A model generated the notes under the pieces. That model was not told where the DNA came from and did not search any database. It worked only from the letters and a program-made list of their open reading frames with translations. Both the position numbers and the translations under genes were made by a program. 64,000 nt of DNA from Hippophae tibetana (Eukaryota; Streptophyta; Magnoliopsida; Rosales; Elaeagnaceae), in assembly GCA_037013495.1 (NCBI GenBank), contig CM072807.1, forward strand, positions 2,019,001 through 2,083,000, written 5' to 3'. This document shows, piece by piece, positions 51,001-63,913 of the stretch (positions within the stretch are counted from its first letter, which is position 1; each line of letters begins with the position of its first letter).

Positions 51001-53232
51001 TTCTTTCAATAGGTATGTAAGTTAAATATTCATAAAATTATATTTTGAAGACTTAGAGATAAGGATGGGTGATTGTAGAAGGCCACTAACTTTTTGAAAT
51101 GAATAACTTAAGTTTAATAGCTTTTTTGTGATAGTTTTATTCATTAGTTTTTAAAAAATAACATCACATTTCAAATAGTCAATTTTTATGCTTTTCTTCG
51201 TGTTTTTTCTATTTATAAATTTTTATTTAAAAAACTACTTTAATAATTATTATTGTTAAAACTTTTCTTTTTAAAATGCAATTGAAAAAATTAATTAAAA
51301 AAATTCAAAACACTATTTAGATATGTGGTGTTACTTTTTCGTAACTACTATACTAAATTGTCGTAAAAAAATTAAAAAAATCTAAATATTTTAATTACAA
51401 TAGTTAACAGTTATAACAAGATTCAATTTTTATTATTATTAATAAATTTTCATGACGATTAATGAAACTAGTAGGATAACATAATCTTAGGAGTATTAAC
51501 TAGTCACACAATTTTCACATAATACTTTTATCGTTACTCTGATACAAACTTAACAAGGAGTTTGGATTTTGTTTAAAATTTTAAGTTATTTCTTTGTTAT
51601 TTCAATCAATAATTGTCACATGTTTTACTTTTTTTAAATGTCAAATAACTATATTTCTTAGCCATAACATGTTACACATTTTCATTAATCTCAAAAATCT
51701 ATTAATTAAAAGAAAAAAAAAACTTATATGAAAAAAATATTTAACAAATAAACTAAACGATATTTTTTTGTACTTTTTTTCTTTCTCTTTTTAATAGATT
51801 TTAGAAGATAAAGAAAATATGTAATAAGTGATACATAGTTATTTAACATAAAGAAAACAATATATGTGTAAGATTTTGATGGAAGATACTTACAATTTGG
51901 AACATAAGATCTAGATATTTAGCATATATACTTATTTGTCAAATTTTAAAAAGTTAAAGGACTAAAAGATTCAATTTTAAAAAGTTAAAAGGATTAAAAG
52001 ATTCAATTATGATAACAAATTGACTGAGTTAACAAATTCAATGTATTAAACTAGTCTACACAAATTTTCAAATTATTTTATTATATAATCATGTTCATTG
52101 TATAATAAAAAAATTGATCATATGTTTTTTATAAAATTAAAAATAAAACTACCTACAAATTATTATTTATTCTTAATAATCTTGTTAATGGAGTCATCTA
52201 ATTCAATTCGTTCCTTTTCGTTTTAGCCGATCCTAGATGCACATGTTTCAAGACTAAATAAATGTCAATAACTCAACATATTCAGTTTCTCTCTCTATCT
52301 CTCTCTCTTAAATTCATACATAAACACCTATTTTGAAGGAGAGAAATGGGGTTGAGAATTAAACTTTGAACTTTGATCAAAAGTTTCACAATCTTACCTA
52401 TTTGAGGATTTGTCAATCATTTCTTTAAAACTCACAATTAAGTGTGCTTAACTTCAAAAAATTCAAAATGAGTGATCCTATAAAAAAGAGTGTAAGAATA
52501 AATGATTGACTTATGCTCTAAAATATAACTCTCTATCCTACCAACATCAACCTAAATTCAAGTCTTATCTTATAATATTTCTTTTATTTTAATAAAAAAG
52601 TGACTAGTGACTTTTAAACAATAATAATAATAAAATTAGATACAAAGAATAACATTTCAACAGTGACTATTCCTCCCACACCCATCAAAAATACATTAAA
52701 ATATTCTATTTTTCTCACTTTATATAATTATTTAATATTTTTTTCATTTCATCTCATTAAAAATAAAAAATTCTTATTTTTAATTTTATTTCATTTATAT
52801 TTTTTATAAATTATTTTAATTATAATACTTAAACAATCATAATAATAATAATATTATTTAAATTGAATTTCATTCTTATTATTATTTTCATTCTCGTTAT
52901 ATTTCTACATTTTTATTCTCATCTGAACCAATCATAACCAATAGTATCAACTTGATAAGAACACTTTCAATAAGAGTTCTTTTTTTTTTAAAACAAAAAT
53001 AAAGGTCAAACAGAATACAAAGGACATTGTTCCTACGAATCAAAAACCATGCCAGCTTTCAAGAGGTTTAGTTTTCTTAGCAGTATGTATCAAATCAGGC
53101 AAACTAGATGATGCATCATAAATTGAATCCAAAATGTACTCAGACATTTGCAACATACTATAGTATCTCTACAAACATGATATATGATGATCATCTCAGT
53201 TTTATTTTCGGGTCGATCTAGATCCGAACACA
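51001..53232. other. AT-rich intergenic DNA and 3' flank of the DUF300 gene
   Basis: The last few hundred bases before 53233 are probably the 3'UTR of the minus-strand gene. The rest shows nothing recognisable. Confidence 0.55.
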
Positions 53233-56200
53233 TCATTCGGTCTTCTTGTTCAGTTTCATTTTAGACTCAACGTCTCCACTGTAGGGTGAAACATGGTATG
53301 CATACTGCTGGAGAATAGAAAATACAACCATCTCCAAACACACCAACACATTCTGAATAGCTTCCTCAATGTGCTCTACATCCAACCAGAAATGATGCGA
53401 TCGGATGATGCCCGTTGCAACTAGTATCTCCAGCACAATTCCCTGCAAAGTCAAAACCAGGACCACTCGTCAACAAGTATCAAATACCAATTTCCCATAT
53501 TGCTATTCTGCAGACAAAATTTTATGCTATATGAGACATTTTAAGGGGAAAAAACCCAAAAGGAAAGTCATAGCATAATAAATATTATGACACTTTTTTT
53601 TTTTTTGAGGAAGCATAAAGTCAGTGAACAATGAAATATGATGCTTTTATAGCTTCAAACATAACTACGAATCAGAAGGTGCAAACCTCACATGAATTTT
53701 GGATTTTTTTTTTTGGCATGAAATCCAAATTGATCATTGCAACATATGTAGCGTTGTGTTACCATGTACACTTCTGAACAACCATTAAATACCAACTTCC
53801 TATACTGTTGTTTTGCTATTTCGCAGGCCATTTATTCTATTCTAGAAGTTTTTAGAACCTAATTTCAGTGCATTTCATAGTCAACTTGAGACTTACGAAA
53901 GAATGATCCTTCAATAGTCTGGTCTTCAGAAAGATCATGTGTTTCATGCTAATATTTTTTTCTTCTCAGAAATCTAAGAACAATCAGAATTCATTTCGTG
54001 GTGAAACTTGGAATTTACAGGCCATTATCAAGGGTCTAAACAATCAATCTTCATCACCAAATCACAACCATTCCTCATCTTCTTATTTTCCTTCAACTGG
54101 AAACAATTCATCTGGCAATAATCAGAACAAAAAAGGCAGTGGTGAGAGGCATATATGCCAAATATGTGAAAAAGTTGGCCATTAGGTATCTCGTTGTCTC
54201 GTTGTTATGTTTTGCACGATTAGCTCAACAAAACCTATAAAAGCGAGAAAACTTCAACTCCATCAGCCTACACAGCCAATGCAAGTGGTGCAACTGCATT
54301 TGATAATGCATGGCTTCTTGACACAGATGATGACTAGCTTCTGATGCTTCCAATGTGCCTCAATCTCAGCTTTACATTGGCCGTGAAGGTGTTATCCTAG
54401 GTAATGGCAACACTCTTCTTATTCGTTGTGTTGGTAAAGGTCTGCTATCAAATTCTCACAATAAATGTTTTCTTGCACTCAAGCATATTACATATACCTC
54501 ATGCTAACATCCAATCTCTTATATGTACATAAACTGTCCTGATAGTAAGGTCCTTGTGGAGTTTTATTCTTACATTTTTTTGTCAAGGACATTTCCACGT
54601 GATGGATTCTAATGCAAAGACAAGCTAGAGGAGATCTTTACCATCTCACTGGTTCTGTGTGTGCATTGGATTCTTCTCCTAGTCTGTTAGCTCAAGTTGC
54701 TACTCTCGGTCAGTGGCATTTGAGGCTTGACCAACCTTCATTTTCTACTATTTCTTATGTTGTAATACTTTAGATGTTACATCTTCTTAAGTTTTTTTGT
54801 TTTGTGAACATTATCAAACTTCTAAATCTTATAAATTTCCTTTCTCATCTCATACTGAGAAAAGTGCAACTACATTTCAACTTCTCCTTTTGGATTCGTG
54901 GTGTTCACCTAAGCTGTCATGTAATGGTGATTGATACTTTTTGTCAATTGTTGATGATTTCAGCCATTTCACATGACTATTTATGTTAAAAACTAAGGAT
55001 CAAACTTTGTCTTTCTTTCAATCTCTCTTACAAATGGTTAAAACTCAATTCAATCTAAATGTTCAAAGCATACAAACTGATAGGAGGTGAATTTTCCTTC
55101 AAGTCTTTCCTTTCCAAGTCATGCATCTTGCAAAGGTTTTCTTGTCCACACACATCTGCGCAAAATGGCCTAGTAGAAAGTAGATCGTCGTATTGTTGAG
55201 AAGGCTTTAGCTATGCTTCATCAGGCATCAATGCCACTCTCATACTAGCCTTATGCCATGAGCGCATCTATGTATCTCATGAATAGGTTGCCTTCAAGAA
55301 TGTTAAATGGCTTGTCTCCTTTAGAGATAGTTTATCATAAACAACCTTCTTATGACATTCTGAAAACTTTTGACACAGCGTTTTTCTTGTCCTCGAGTAT
55401 ATTGTCAAAACAAATTGCAGCCTAGGTCCTTAACCTATACCCAGCATTGTGGTTATCTTTGCTTAGATGTTACCATTAGTTGAGTTTATGTCAATAGAGA
55501 TGTAATTTTTAATGAACATGTACATCCCTTCTCCCAATGTCACATTGATCTGTCTGTCATCCGAGCAACATTTTGACTCTAACTTTGTCCTTCTTTGAGC
55601 TATACCTTTCACACCTCTTGTTCCATTTTCTCCTTCTCTTTCCACTGGAGTTCATTCTTCTTCTCCACTCCTGTGGTATCTTCATCTGAGAATCCTCAAT
55701 CACCTCATTCTCTTGATAATTCTTTGCCTTTAATGACCTTTCCTTCACACTCCAATTATACCAATTCCAGTTTCTTCACACACCTCTCCCAATGTCACAT
55801 TGATTTGTCTGTCATCCGAGCGACATTCTGACTCAATTCTGTCCTTCTTTGAGCTATACCTTTCACACCTCTTGTTCCATTTTGTCTTTCTCTTTCCACA
55901 GGAGCTCATACTTCTTCTCCGTTCTTGTGGTATCTTCATCTGAGAATCCTCAATCACCTCCTCCTCTTGATAATTCTTTGCCTTTAACCTTTCCTTCACT
56001 TTATCCAATTACACCAATTCTAGTTTCTTCACACACCTCTCCCTTTTAAGCCTATTAATTGACGTCCTATGGTCACTAGAGGTAAAGATGGCATAAGAAA
56101 ACCAAAGGTGTTTAGTGCAACAATTGAAATCTTATCTACTCCTAAGGAGTGAAAGTGTTAAAATCTCGAAATATTTGGGATTTATAATTAATAGTAATTA

Positions 56201-59200
56201 GGGAGATGATTAGGAGATTTGTAATTATTGGCATATTTGATTTTGTTTATTTTGTATTAATTAGGAATATTTTGTTTCCTTTTTTTACCTATCCTAATTT
56301 CACTATAAAAGTGTAAGTAGATATTGTAAAAATATACTGAAATAAATGTATAGAATTTCAATTCCTTTTTTCAGATGGTATCAGAATAGGTTCCTATTAG
56401 AACCTAACCATGTCTAATTTACCATCAGAAACCACCACAATTCCTACCATGAATTCTCCATCTCTACAAATTACAATAGAAAAACTCAATGGAACTATCG
56501 AGAGTGAGTTCAATAAGTAAGATTGATTATTAACGAGAAAGGAAAAATAGAGTATCTGACGGGTAAAACCAAAAAACCAACTTCAATCAATAAAAGTGCA
56601 ACACAACGATGGAGTTCAGAGAACTCATCAGTGATTCCAAGGCTCGTTAACTCTATGTTACTAGCAATTGAAAAAACCTATTTGTTCTTATCAACAACAA
56701 GGGATGTGTGGGAGGTTGTTAAAGAGACATATTCAAATGGTAAGGATTTTTACCACATCTTTGAATTCAAAACCAGATTATGGCAATTAAAGCAAGGACA
56801 ACGTGATGTTACCGACTATTATATGGAGATAATATCTTTGTGGCAAGAACTTGATCTGAGTTCGCAAGAGGAGTTGGAGTGTGCTAGCGACAGTGCACGT
56901 TAAAGGAAAACACTCAAAATCGAGGAAAGCTTTGAATTTTTGGTTGGGCTCAATCGCGAGTTGGATGACATCTGTGCTTGGTCAACGTCCATTACTCTAA
57001 ATCCAAGAGGCGTTCTTCGAGGTCCGACAAAAGGAGAGCTGGTGACGAGTAATGCTTCACAAGCCTCCTCCTCTAGATGGCGTGGAACGCGATGCGTTTC
57101 TTCATTCTGTGCTAAGAGCTAACAAGACCTCAGGGGCAAGTAGTGCTGCAACTTATGTAAGTTATGCGAATAACCAATTTGGGCCTAATGGGCCAAGAGA
57201 TTTTGAAAAGGCTGATGGGCCGAGAGACCTAGGATATGAGTTGTCTTCTAATTCAACCCAAGGAAAAATCCAAATGGACCTTTTTTAATCTAGCCCATGG
57301 GCAGACAAAAAATGGGCCTTCAACAAACCTCACTAATGGACCCTATGAAAATCAGAAAAGAACTAGCCCACAACGAAAAAGAACTTTTTGCGATCAACTG
57401 ACCAACAAAAGCCCCAAGAAAACTCAAGTTCAGGGAGAGCATTTAATGCAGAACAACTTGATCAACTTTATAGAATTTTTTCCAATATGCGTAATTTTGA
57501 TCAGTCATCCTCTTCAACCTAAATGGCCTATAAAGGTAATTTAAGTGCCTTAACCACCACCTCACAATCCAAAAATCCTTGGATTATTGATTATGGTGCC
57601 TCTGATCACATGACTAATACATATCACTTATTTACCTCCTCTTCATCTTGTGTTAGTAATCTTAGATACAGAGTAGGAGATGGATCCCTCTCAACCGTTG
57701 TTAGCAAAGGGAATATCTAAATTTCTAACACTGTGTCTCAAATCTATCCTTCACGCTTTAAACTTGTCTTGTAATTTAATATTCATTAGTCAATTAACAC
57801 AAGACTCGAATTGATTAGCTAAGTTTTCCCCTTCTTATTGTATTTTTCAAAACCTATCATCGGAGAAGACAGAAGACGATTGACAGTGTTGAAAGGTGTG
57901 AAGGGCTTTATTATTATACTAAGCCCAGTGAGTGAAAATTGTAAAATTATAATTTGTGATTTTGCATCTATTTCTAGAAATAATGAACTTATGTTGTAAC
58001 ATTATAGAATGGGTCACCCTAATTTCCAATATTTGAAACATTGTTTCCGCCTGTGTTTTCAAACAAGGCAATTAATTTTCAATATGAAATGTGTGAACTT
58101 GCAAAACATCAATGTCATTCATTCTCAAATGTTCAATATAAATCATCCAAACCTTTCAATTTAATTCACAGCGCGTTTGGGACCCTTTCCTTCTCCTAGT
58201 CGTACTCACTCTATATAGTTTGTCATATTTCTTAACGATAATATTCAACTTTATTGGGTTTATATATTTAAAGAAAAACTAAAGTTTGTGATATTTTCAT
58301 TCATTTTCACCTAATGGTACAAACAGAATTTCAAACATAAATCCAAATTCTCAAGACAATTGATGGCTCAGAGTATTTTAATTATCCTTTGAGCCATTAT
58401 TTAAAAAAGATGAGATAGTGTATCAAAGCTCTTATGTCTACACGACTCAACAAAATGGGATTACTGAGCGAAAAACTAAACACCTTCCATAGGTAGCTCA
58501 AGCTTTAATGTTGTTCATTACAAATATGCCTAAAACATTCTGGGGGATGTAGTATTAACTGTTACCTGTCTGATTAATAGGATGTCAAGTCGTGTTCTTT
58601 CCTTCAAAACACCTATTCAAAAGTTTCAAAAATGTCTTCTCACATAACATCTTCAATCTAAACTCTCTTAAAGTGTTCGGTTGTACTGTATTTGTTCACA
58701 TTGGCTCAAATAATAGATCCTAAAACAACCAAGAGTGTTTTGTCGGGTATTCCTCTACTTAAAAAAGGATACAAATAACCTAACTTTTAATCCAAAATCC
58801 ACCACCATAAACGGTGAACCTTATCTTGAATCCACCACCACAAATAGTAAACAAACTATTACCTCTTACAAAAAACAAAGTCATTATTTATTCACAGAGG
58901 TCTAAGTTAAAAGATATGAAAAATTTCACACTTAATGCACCAAGAGAATCAAAATCGATGATAGATCTAAATATTTAGAAAGAAATTTCCACAAGTAATT
59001 TTGATTCTCCTATGTCTTGTGATTTTCCCATTGCTTTGAGAAAACCAACTTGATCTTATACACTTTATCCCATTTTCAAATTTATTTCTTATAATATTGT
59101 CTACTGGATTTCGTACTTTTACCTCTAAACTTAACAAATTCAAAAAAACTCTATGAAGTTCTTAAATTCCCAAAGTGTAGAGACATTGTCATGGAAAAAA

Positions 59201-62200
59201 CATTGGAAAAAAATGAAACTTGTGATGTAACAAAACTACCGAAAAGAAAGGTATTAATTCACTATAAATGGGTGGGTATTCACAATAAAATACAAAGCTA
59301 ATGGGACAATAGAGCGGTAAAAAGTTTGTTTGGTTGCAAAAGTGTTTACACAAACCTATGGAATTGACTACACGAAAACATTTGCACCAGTTGTCAAATT
59401 AAACACGGTAAAGGTGCTCCTATCACTAGCAAAAAGTCTTGATTAGCCTCTCCAACAATTAGATATCAAAAATGCCTTCCTAATAGAATACTATAAGAAG
59501 TTTTTATGATCATGCCTCTCCAACGATTCTACTTTTAGTACCATTTTTACCTATATTTTTGGGATAGTACCTTAATGCTACCCCTATTTAAAAAAAAGTA
59601 CCAATTCGGTATAATTTGTAATTTAATTGGAGATTTTTCACATGTGTAATAATAAACGTACAAAATTTAGAGGACATTTTTAGATAATCAATTAACTGAT
59701 CTGAACATACCATCTAAATATCGTTTAATTGATTGATTATCCGAAAATGTCCTCTGAATATCGCATGTGTTATTACACATATGAAGAATCTTCAATTAAA
59801 TGATAAATTGTATCAAATTAATACCTTTTTTTAAATGAGAATACAATTAAAGTACCACCGCAAACATATGGGTAAAAAACAGTACTACAAGTAGAATCAT
59901 GGTATTATTAAGATAGCGAACCTTAAAAAAAATAATATATTTATCCCATACTAGACCTGACATTGCATTTGCAATTTATAGAGTAAGTCAACACATGCAT
60001 CTCCCAAAGGAAGCTTATCTTAAAAAAATATAAAATCCTCGAATACCTTAAAGAGTCATCGTGAAAAAGCTTGTTCTTCAAAAGAAACGAAGTCAAAGAT
60101 ATAGAAGTTTTCATTTATGCTAACTGGGATGGTTCAATTGAAGACAAACTATCCACTTCCAGATATTATACTATCGTCTTTGGAAAATTAGTGACTTGGA
60201 GCAATAAAAAACAAAATATTATCGCTAGGAGTAATGTTGAAACTGAATTTAAGATTGTTGCACAAAAAATGTGTGAAGTGTTGTGGTTAAGAAAATTGTT
60301 GATGGAACTTTAAATTTCAGATAAATCACGAATTAAACTTTACTGTGACAATAAAACCGCCATCATCTCTCTCAATCTAATTCAACATAAGAAAACAAAA
60401 ACATGTGAAATTTGATAGATACTTCATCAAAGAAAATGTTGAGAATAGAACTTATGTTTCAACAAAAAAACAAGTTGTAGATATCTTTGCTAAGGGACTT
60501 TTTTGAAAAGTTTCAATGATTTCATTTTCAAGTTGGATATGATGAGATGGAGTGTTAAAATTCCAAAATATCTTACATTTATAATTAAAGTAATTAGGGA
60601 AATGATAAAGAGATTTGTAATCATTAGCTTAATTAGGAATATTTTGTTTCCATTTTTTTTTGGTCGTTTCACTATAAAAGTGTAAATAGACATTGTAAAA
60701 ATATACTGAAATAAATATATATAATTTCAATTCCTTTTTTTCTATAGGAAATCTGCTCTTAATATTCCTGAGTGGCAAGCATCAATACAGAAGTATAATG
60801 CTCTATCAATAATGGCACGTGGGAACTAATATCCTTGCCTCCTAGTCAAAAGGCTATTGGGTGCAAATGAGTACTTAAAGTTAAACTATTTAGCTCAGGG
60901 TTACTAGACAACTATAAGAGCAGGTTAGTTGCATTGGCTATCTATAAGAGACTAGAGTTGATTTTTAGGAGACCTTTAGTCCTTTTATAAAACCATCCAC
61001 CATAAGAGTAGTCCTCAGTTTGACTTTGAGCTTTAATTGGCACCTTAGACAAATGGATGTTAATAATGCATTTCTTAATGGTGATTTAAAGGAAGTGGTA
61101 TATATAAAGCAACCTCCTGGATTTAAACAAGTAGTTAGGTTGGTGTGCAAGCTTAAAAAAGCATTATATGGTCTCAAATAAACTCGACGAGCCTGGTATC
61201 ATAAAATGAGTACGTTCTTGCTCTCTTGTGGCTTTGTTCAATCAAAATCTAATGTCAGTTTCTTCATCCAGATTTCTAATGCTATTGTTGGTGTTTGTCT
61301 ATATAGATGACATAGTTATCAGGGAACCACTCAGTTGCTATTGATGGTTTAGTGAATCAATTAAATGCTTCTTTTTCACTCAAAGATCTAGGAAAGCTCA
61401 ATTTCTTTCTTGGCATTGAAATGTCTTACTCACTATTAGGCATTCATCTTAATCAACCAAAAAATGCAAGGGACTTGATATCTAGATGCAAGTTACAAGA
61501 TAACAAGGATGATGACACTTCTATGAGCACTGGTAAGCTCCTCGGCAAATATGATAGCACTGTGTTAGAAGATCCTATAGCATATTGAAGTGTTGTGGAA
61601 GCTTTGAAGTATCTTACACTCATTAGGTCAAAATATCCTTTGTTGTCAATCGTTTATGTCAATTCATGTCACAACCAACAGATTGCCACTAGATTGCTAT
61701 CAAAAGGCTTTTGAGATATCTCAATGGAACCTCAAAGCATGGTATTCTTATGCACCCTTTGCAACAATGGATTTGATGACATTCATTGATGTTGATTGGG
61801 GTAGTTGTATTGATGATAGGAGAAACACAAGTGTTTTTTGTGTTTTCTTTGGTGATAATCAGATCTTATGGAAATATTCAAAACAGAAGGTACTAGCTCA
61901 CTCGTCCACAGAAGCTAAATATCGTGCATTGGCCTCCACTAACAATGAGATTTTAAGGATGCTCTCTCCTCTTTGAGTCACATGTCTCAATTTCAGTGAA
62001 GACCTCTTCTTCTTTGTGACAATTTGAGTGCAAAATATTTAGCTCATAATCCCATTATTCATGCTAGGACTAAACATATTGAGCTTGATCATCATTTTTT
62101 TTGCGATCATGTTATGAAAGGGGTATTGCATATTGCACATCTCGTCTCAAGATCAATTGGTTGATCTTTAAACCAAGCCTCTCGGAACTTTGCAGTTTCA

Positions 62201-63913
62201 GAATTTGAGAGCCAAATTGTTGGTCTTACCTTGTCCACCAATTTGAGAAGGGCTATATGACTTAGTTAATTCTATTATTGGTTAAAGGGTATAATTTTCA
62301 TTGTACATTGCTTGTATAAGTCGATTAGTTAGTTACACTTTTATTTCGTGTATATAAGCAGCTCTAGCTAGTGCAATTTGTATTGATTGATTCTCATTTT
62401 CTCATTAATCAAAGACAAGCATTCCTTTCTCTCTTGCTTGTTTGGTAATATGCATAATGCAACAACAAAAATTTTAAAGCCTAAATTATACTGGGCATAC
62501 AGAGCTGAAGAAGGTGCAAAACTCATATGCCTTTGGAAACTTTGCACAAACTCCAAACTAGCCATGCAAATGCAGCAATGTTATATTTGTTAGCCATTGA
62601 TGAAATTATTAGTTTCTTAATGTTGCTTTACACTTTACAGCTTCTCTCATACATTTTTCGCTAGTGTTGTATGTGTTGTTCTTCTAAATTTTCTGACTTG
62701 GCAGTCACTAATAAGTTAAGGTCACCACCATAATATTTATTGGAAACAAGAAGTTACCTGCCAGAAGCAGAAGAAGACAATGCCCTTGATACACATGAAT
62801 TTGGCAAGTGGATTGTGGGGTGCCAATTCCTTAGCAAATACATGATAAAATATCACTAGAGAATACAAGGCCAATGATACCGAAACGTTGAGAATGATAG
62901 TGAATGTCCAGCTCAACCAACTAGGATATGTCCCAAGTAATTGAAAGGTTATCATCAAGATGGAGCAAACTGGACGGATAATGACAAACTGCCATGTCCA
63001 ATACTTCAATAGCCTCAAAGTACGGTGATCCAGCCGGACAGTATGGGGCTGAAATTTATAAAAACGCAGCATAAGTGATGTTTTTCAGTTTTTATTACAA
63101 CAAAAAAGGTTCCACTAGTCTGAAACTATCACAAGTATATGGTTCTGATGGGCTCATGCTTTAACTGCCAATGATCTATCACATGCACATTTAAATGTGT
63201 TTACAATAATTCGAAAGAAGGTAAAAAAATAAAGAAATAAATAAAGGAAAAGAAAACAATAATGTGAATCAGCCCCAAGTTGTTTAGTGTTTACTTCTCA
63301 AGCCCTCAGGCCCAAGAGACCTAGATAGACATGGACTTATTACTATTTACAACTGAAATTCTCTAGTCAACTTAGAATAATTGAGTATAAATGAGCAAAA
63401 AAGCAAATTTCTCACCTGAAACAGAGTCATTGGGAACGAGTGGTGAATTTCTCGTCCTTTAATACCATCTGGCACAATATTTTTACTCATGGATATGTTC
63501 AAGTAACTATACATCAAGGCCAAGAATTTGGCAATCACCTAGAGACAACATAAAAGCATAATATTTCAGTTCTTCGTAACTCAACAAAAGCAATAGCAGA
63601 CCACATAATAACGAAGATAATAACACATCATGACACTCACCAGAGCCTCATAGCACTCCTTAATCGAGTCCAAAAACATAAAAAAGGCTTTGCTTCCTTG
63701 AATATCCAATAAACCCACAAATGAGTCAATCGCATATAGGGGAGCCATCATAATTATAATAAGTATCGCCTTCTGCTCTTTTGGGTTCTTCCAGTAAAAG
63801 AGATGTTGTGACAATAGCTGGAGTGTGAAATGCAATGTAATCATAACAGAAACCGCAGATCCCAGCAAAGTCAATTGGCCAGGATCCATACTTTTTATCA
63901 TATTTATGTCCAT
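53233..63913 (-). CDS. DUF300 / TMEM184-type seven-helix membrane protein (LAZ1 / OST-alpha family)
   Basis: Four exons: 63641-63913, 63416-63538, 62758-63048 and 53233-53442. All junctions are GT-AG and fall between codons (91, 41, 97 and 69 codons), giving 298 residues, the usual length for the short plant DUF300 proteins. The joined text is continuous with the family: '[16 protein letters not shown]', '[20 protein letters not shown]', '[18 protein letters not shown]', 'FHVFAKEL'-like '[18 protein letters not shown]', and '[17 protein letters not shown]'. About seven membrane spans are visible. Relatives include LAZARUS1 in plants (vacuole membrane and cell-death control) and OST-alpha/TMEM184 in animals; the substrate is unknown. 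The start has the expected N-terminus before the first helix. The last intron is 9.3 kb and full of retroelements, yet the splice sites and frame are intact. Confidence 0.95.
53937..56151 (+). mobile_element. Ty1/copia fossil A, first part (gag end to integrase)
   Basis: In order it shows the end of gag with a CCHC knuckle ('CQICEKVGH', about 54155-54185), a pre-integrase 'WHLRL' stretch near 54715, an integrase region to about 55500, and the linker before reverse transcriptase ('[16 protein letters not shown]', about 56065). It is cut off at 56151 by insertion of copia B and resumes at 60745. The 5' LTR and most of gag are missing. Broken, at least ten times. Confidence 0.85.
55531..56043 (+). 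repeat. 255-bp tandem duplication in copia fossil A
   Basis: The unit starting CTCCCAATGTCACATTGATC at 55531 starts again at 55786, and the first bases of a third unit follow near 56036. The two full units are very similar, so the duplication is younger than most decay in the element. Confidence 0.93.
56157..60744 (+). mobile_element. Ty1/copia fossil B, inserted in copia fossil A
   Basis: The left LTR is 56157-56373 (217 bp) and the right LTR is 60553-60744. Both start TGTTAAAAT and share CACTATAAAAGTGTAA. A primer-binding site TGGTATCAGAATAGG follows the left LTR. The internal order is gag (56523-56903, '[20 protein letters not shown]'), protease ('[12 protein letters not shown]', about 57580), integrase region, reverse transcriptase region (about 59150-59500) and RNase H (60071-60313). 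It is broken, at least a dozen times. The LTRs differ in length and at many positions, so insertion is old. Confidence 0.9.
59525..59898. mobile_element. Small foldback element (374 bp) inside copia fossil B
   Basis: The left arm starts GATTCTACTTTTAGTACC. The right arm ends with the inverted counterpart, GTACTACAAGTAGAATC. Arms of about 185 bp pair along nearly the whole length, including ACATGTGTAATAATAA / TGTTATTACACATATG and AGAGGACATTTTTAGATAAT / ATTATCCGAAAATGTCCTCT. No target duplication was certain. Superfamily unassigned. Confidence 0.85.
60745..62440 (+). mobile_element. Ty1/copia fossil A, second part (reverse transcriptase, RNase H, 3' LTR)
   Basis: It resumes with the reverse transcriptase N-terminal wording '[18 protein letters not shown]' (60750). 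It continues with '[19 protein letters not shown]' and 'QPPGFKQV' (about 61045-61140) and '[18 protein letters not shown]' (61376). The RNase H follows, with '[19 protein letters not shown]' (about 61880-61940). A purine tract TTTGAGAAGGGC (about 62241) precedes the 3' LTR, which carries GTATATAAGCAGC. It extends the first part by family order. Broken several times. Confidence 0.88.

Larger units (their letters stand above)
53443..62757 (-). other. 9.3-kb third intron of the DUF300 gene, filled with nested copia fossils
   Basis: The donor is CAG|GTAACTT (62757) and the acceptor TTTGCAG|GGA (53443). Nearly all of the interior is copia sequence lying antisense to the gene. Host intron sequence remains at 53443-53936 and 62441-62757. 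Confidence 0.9.
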
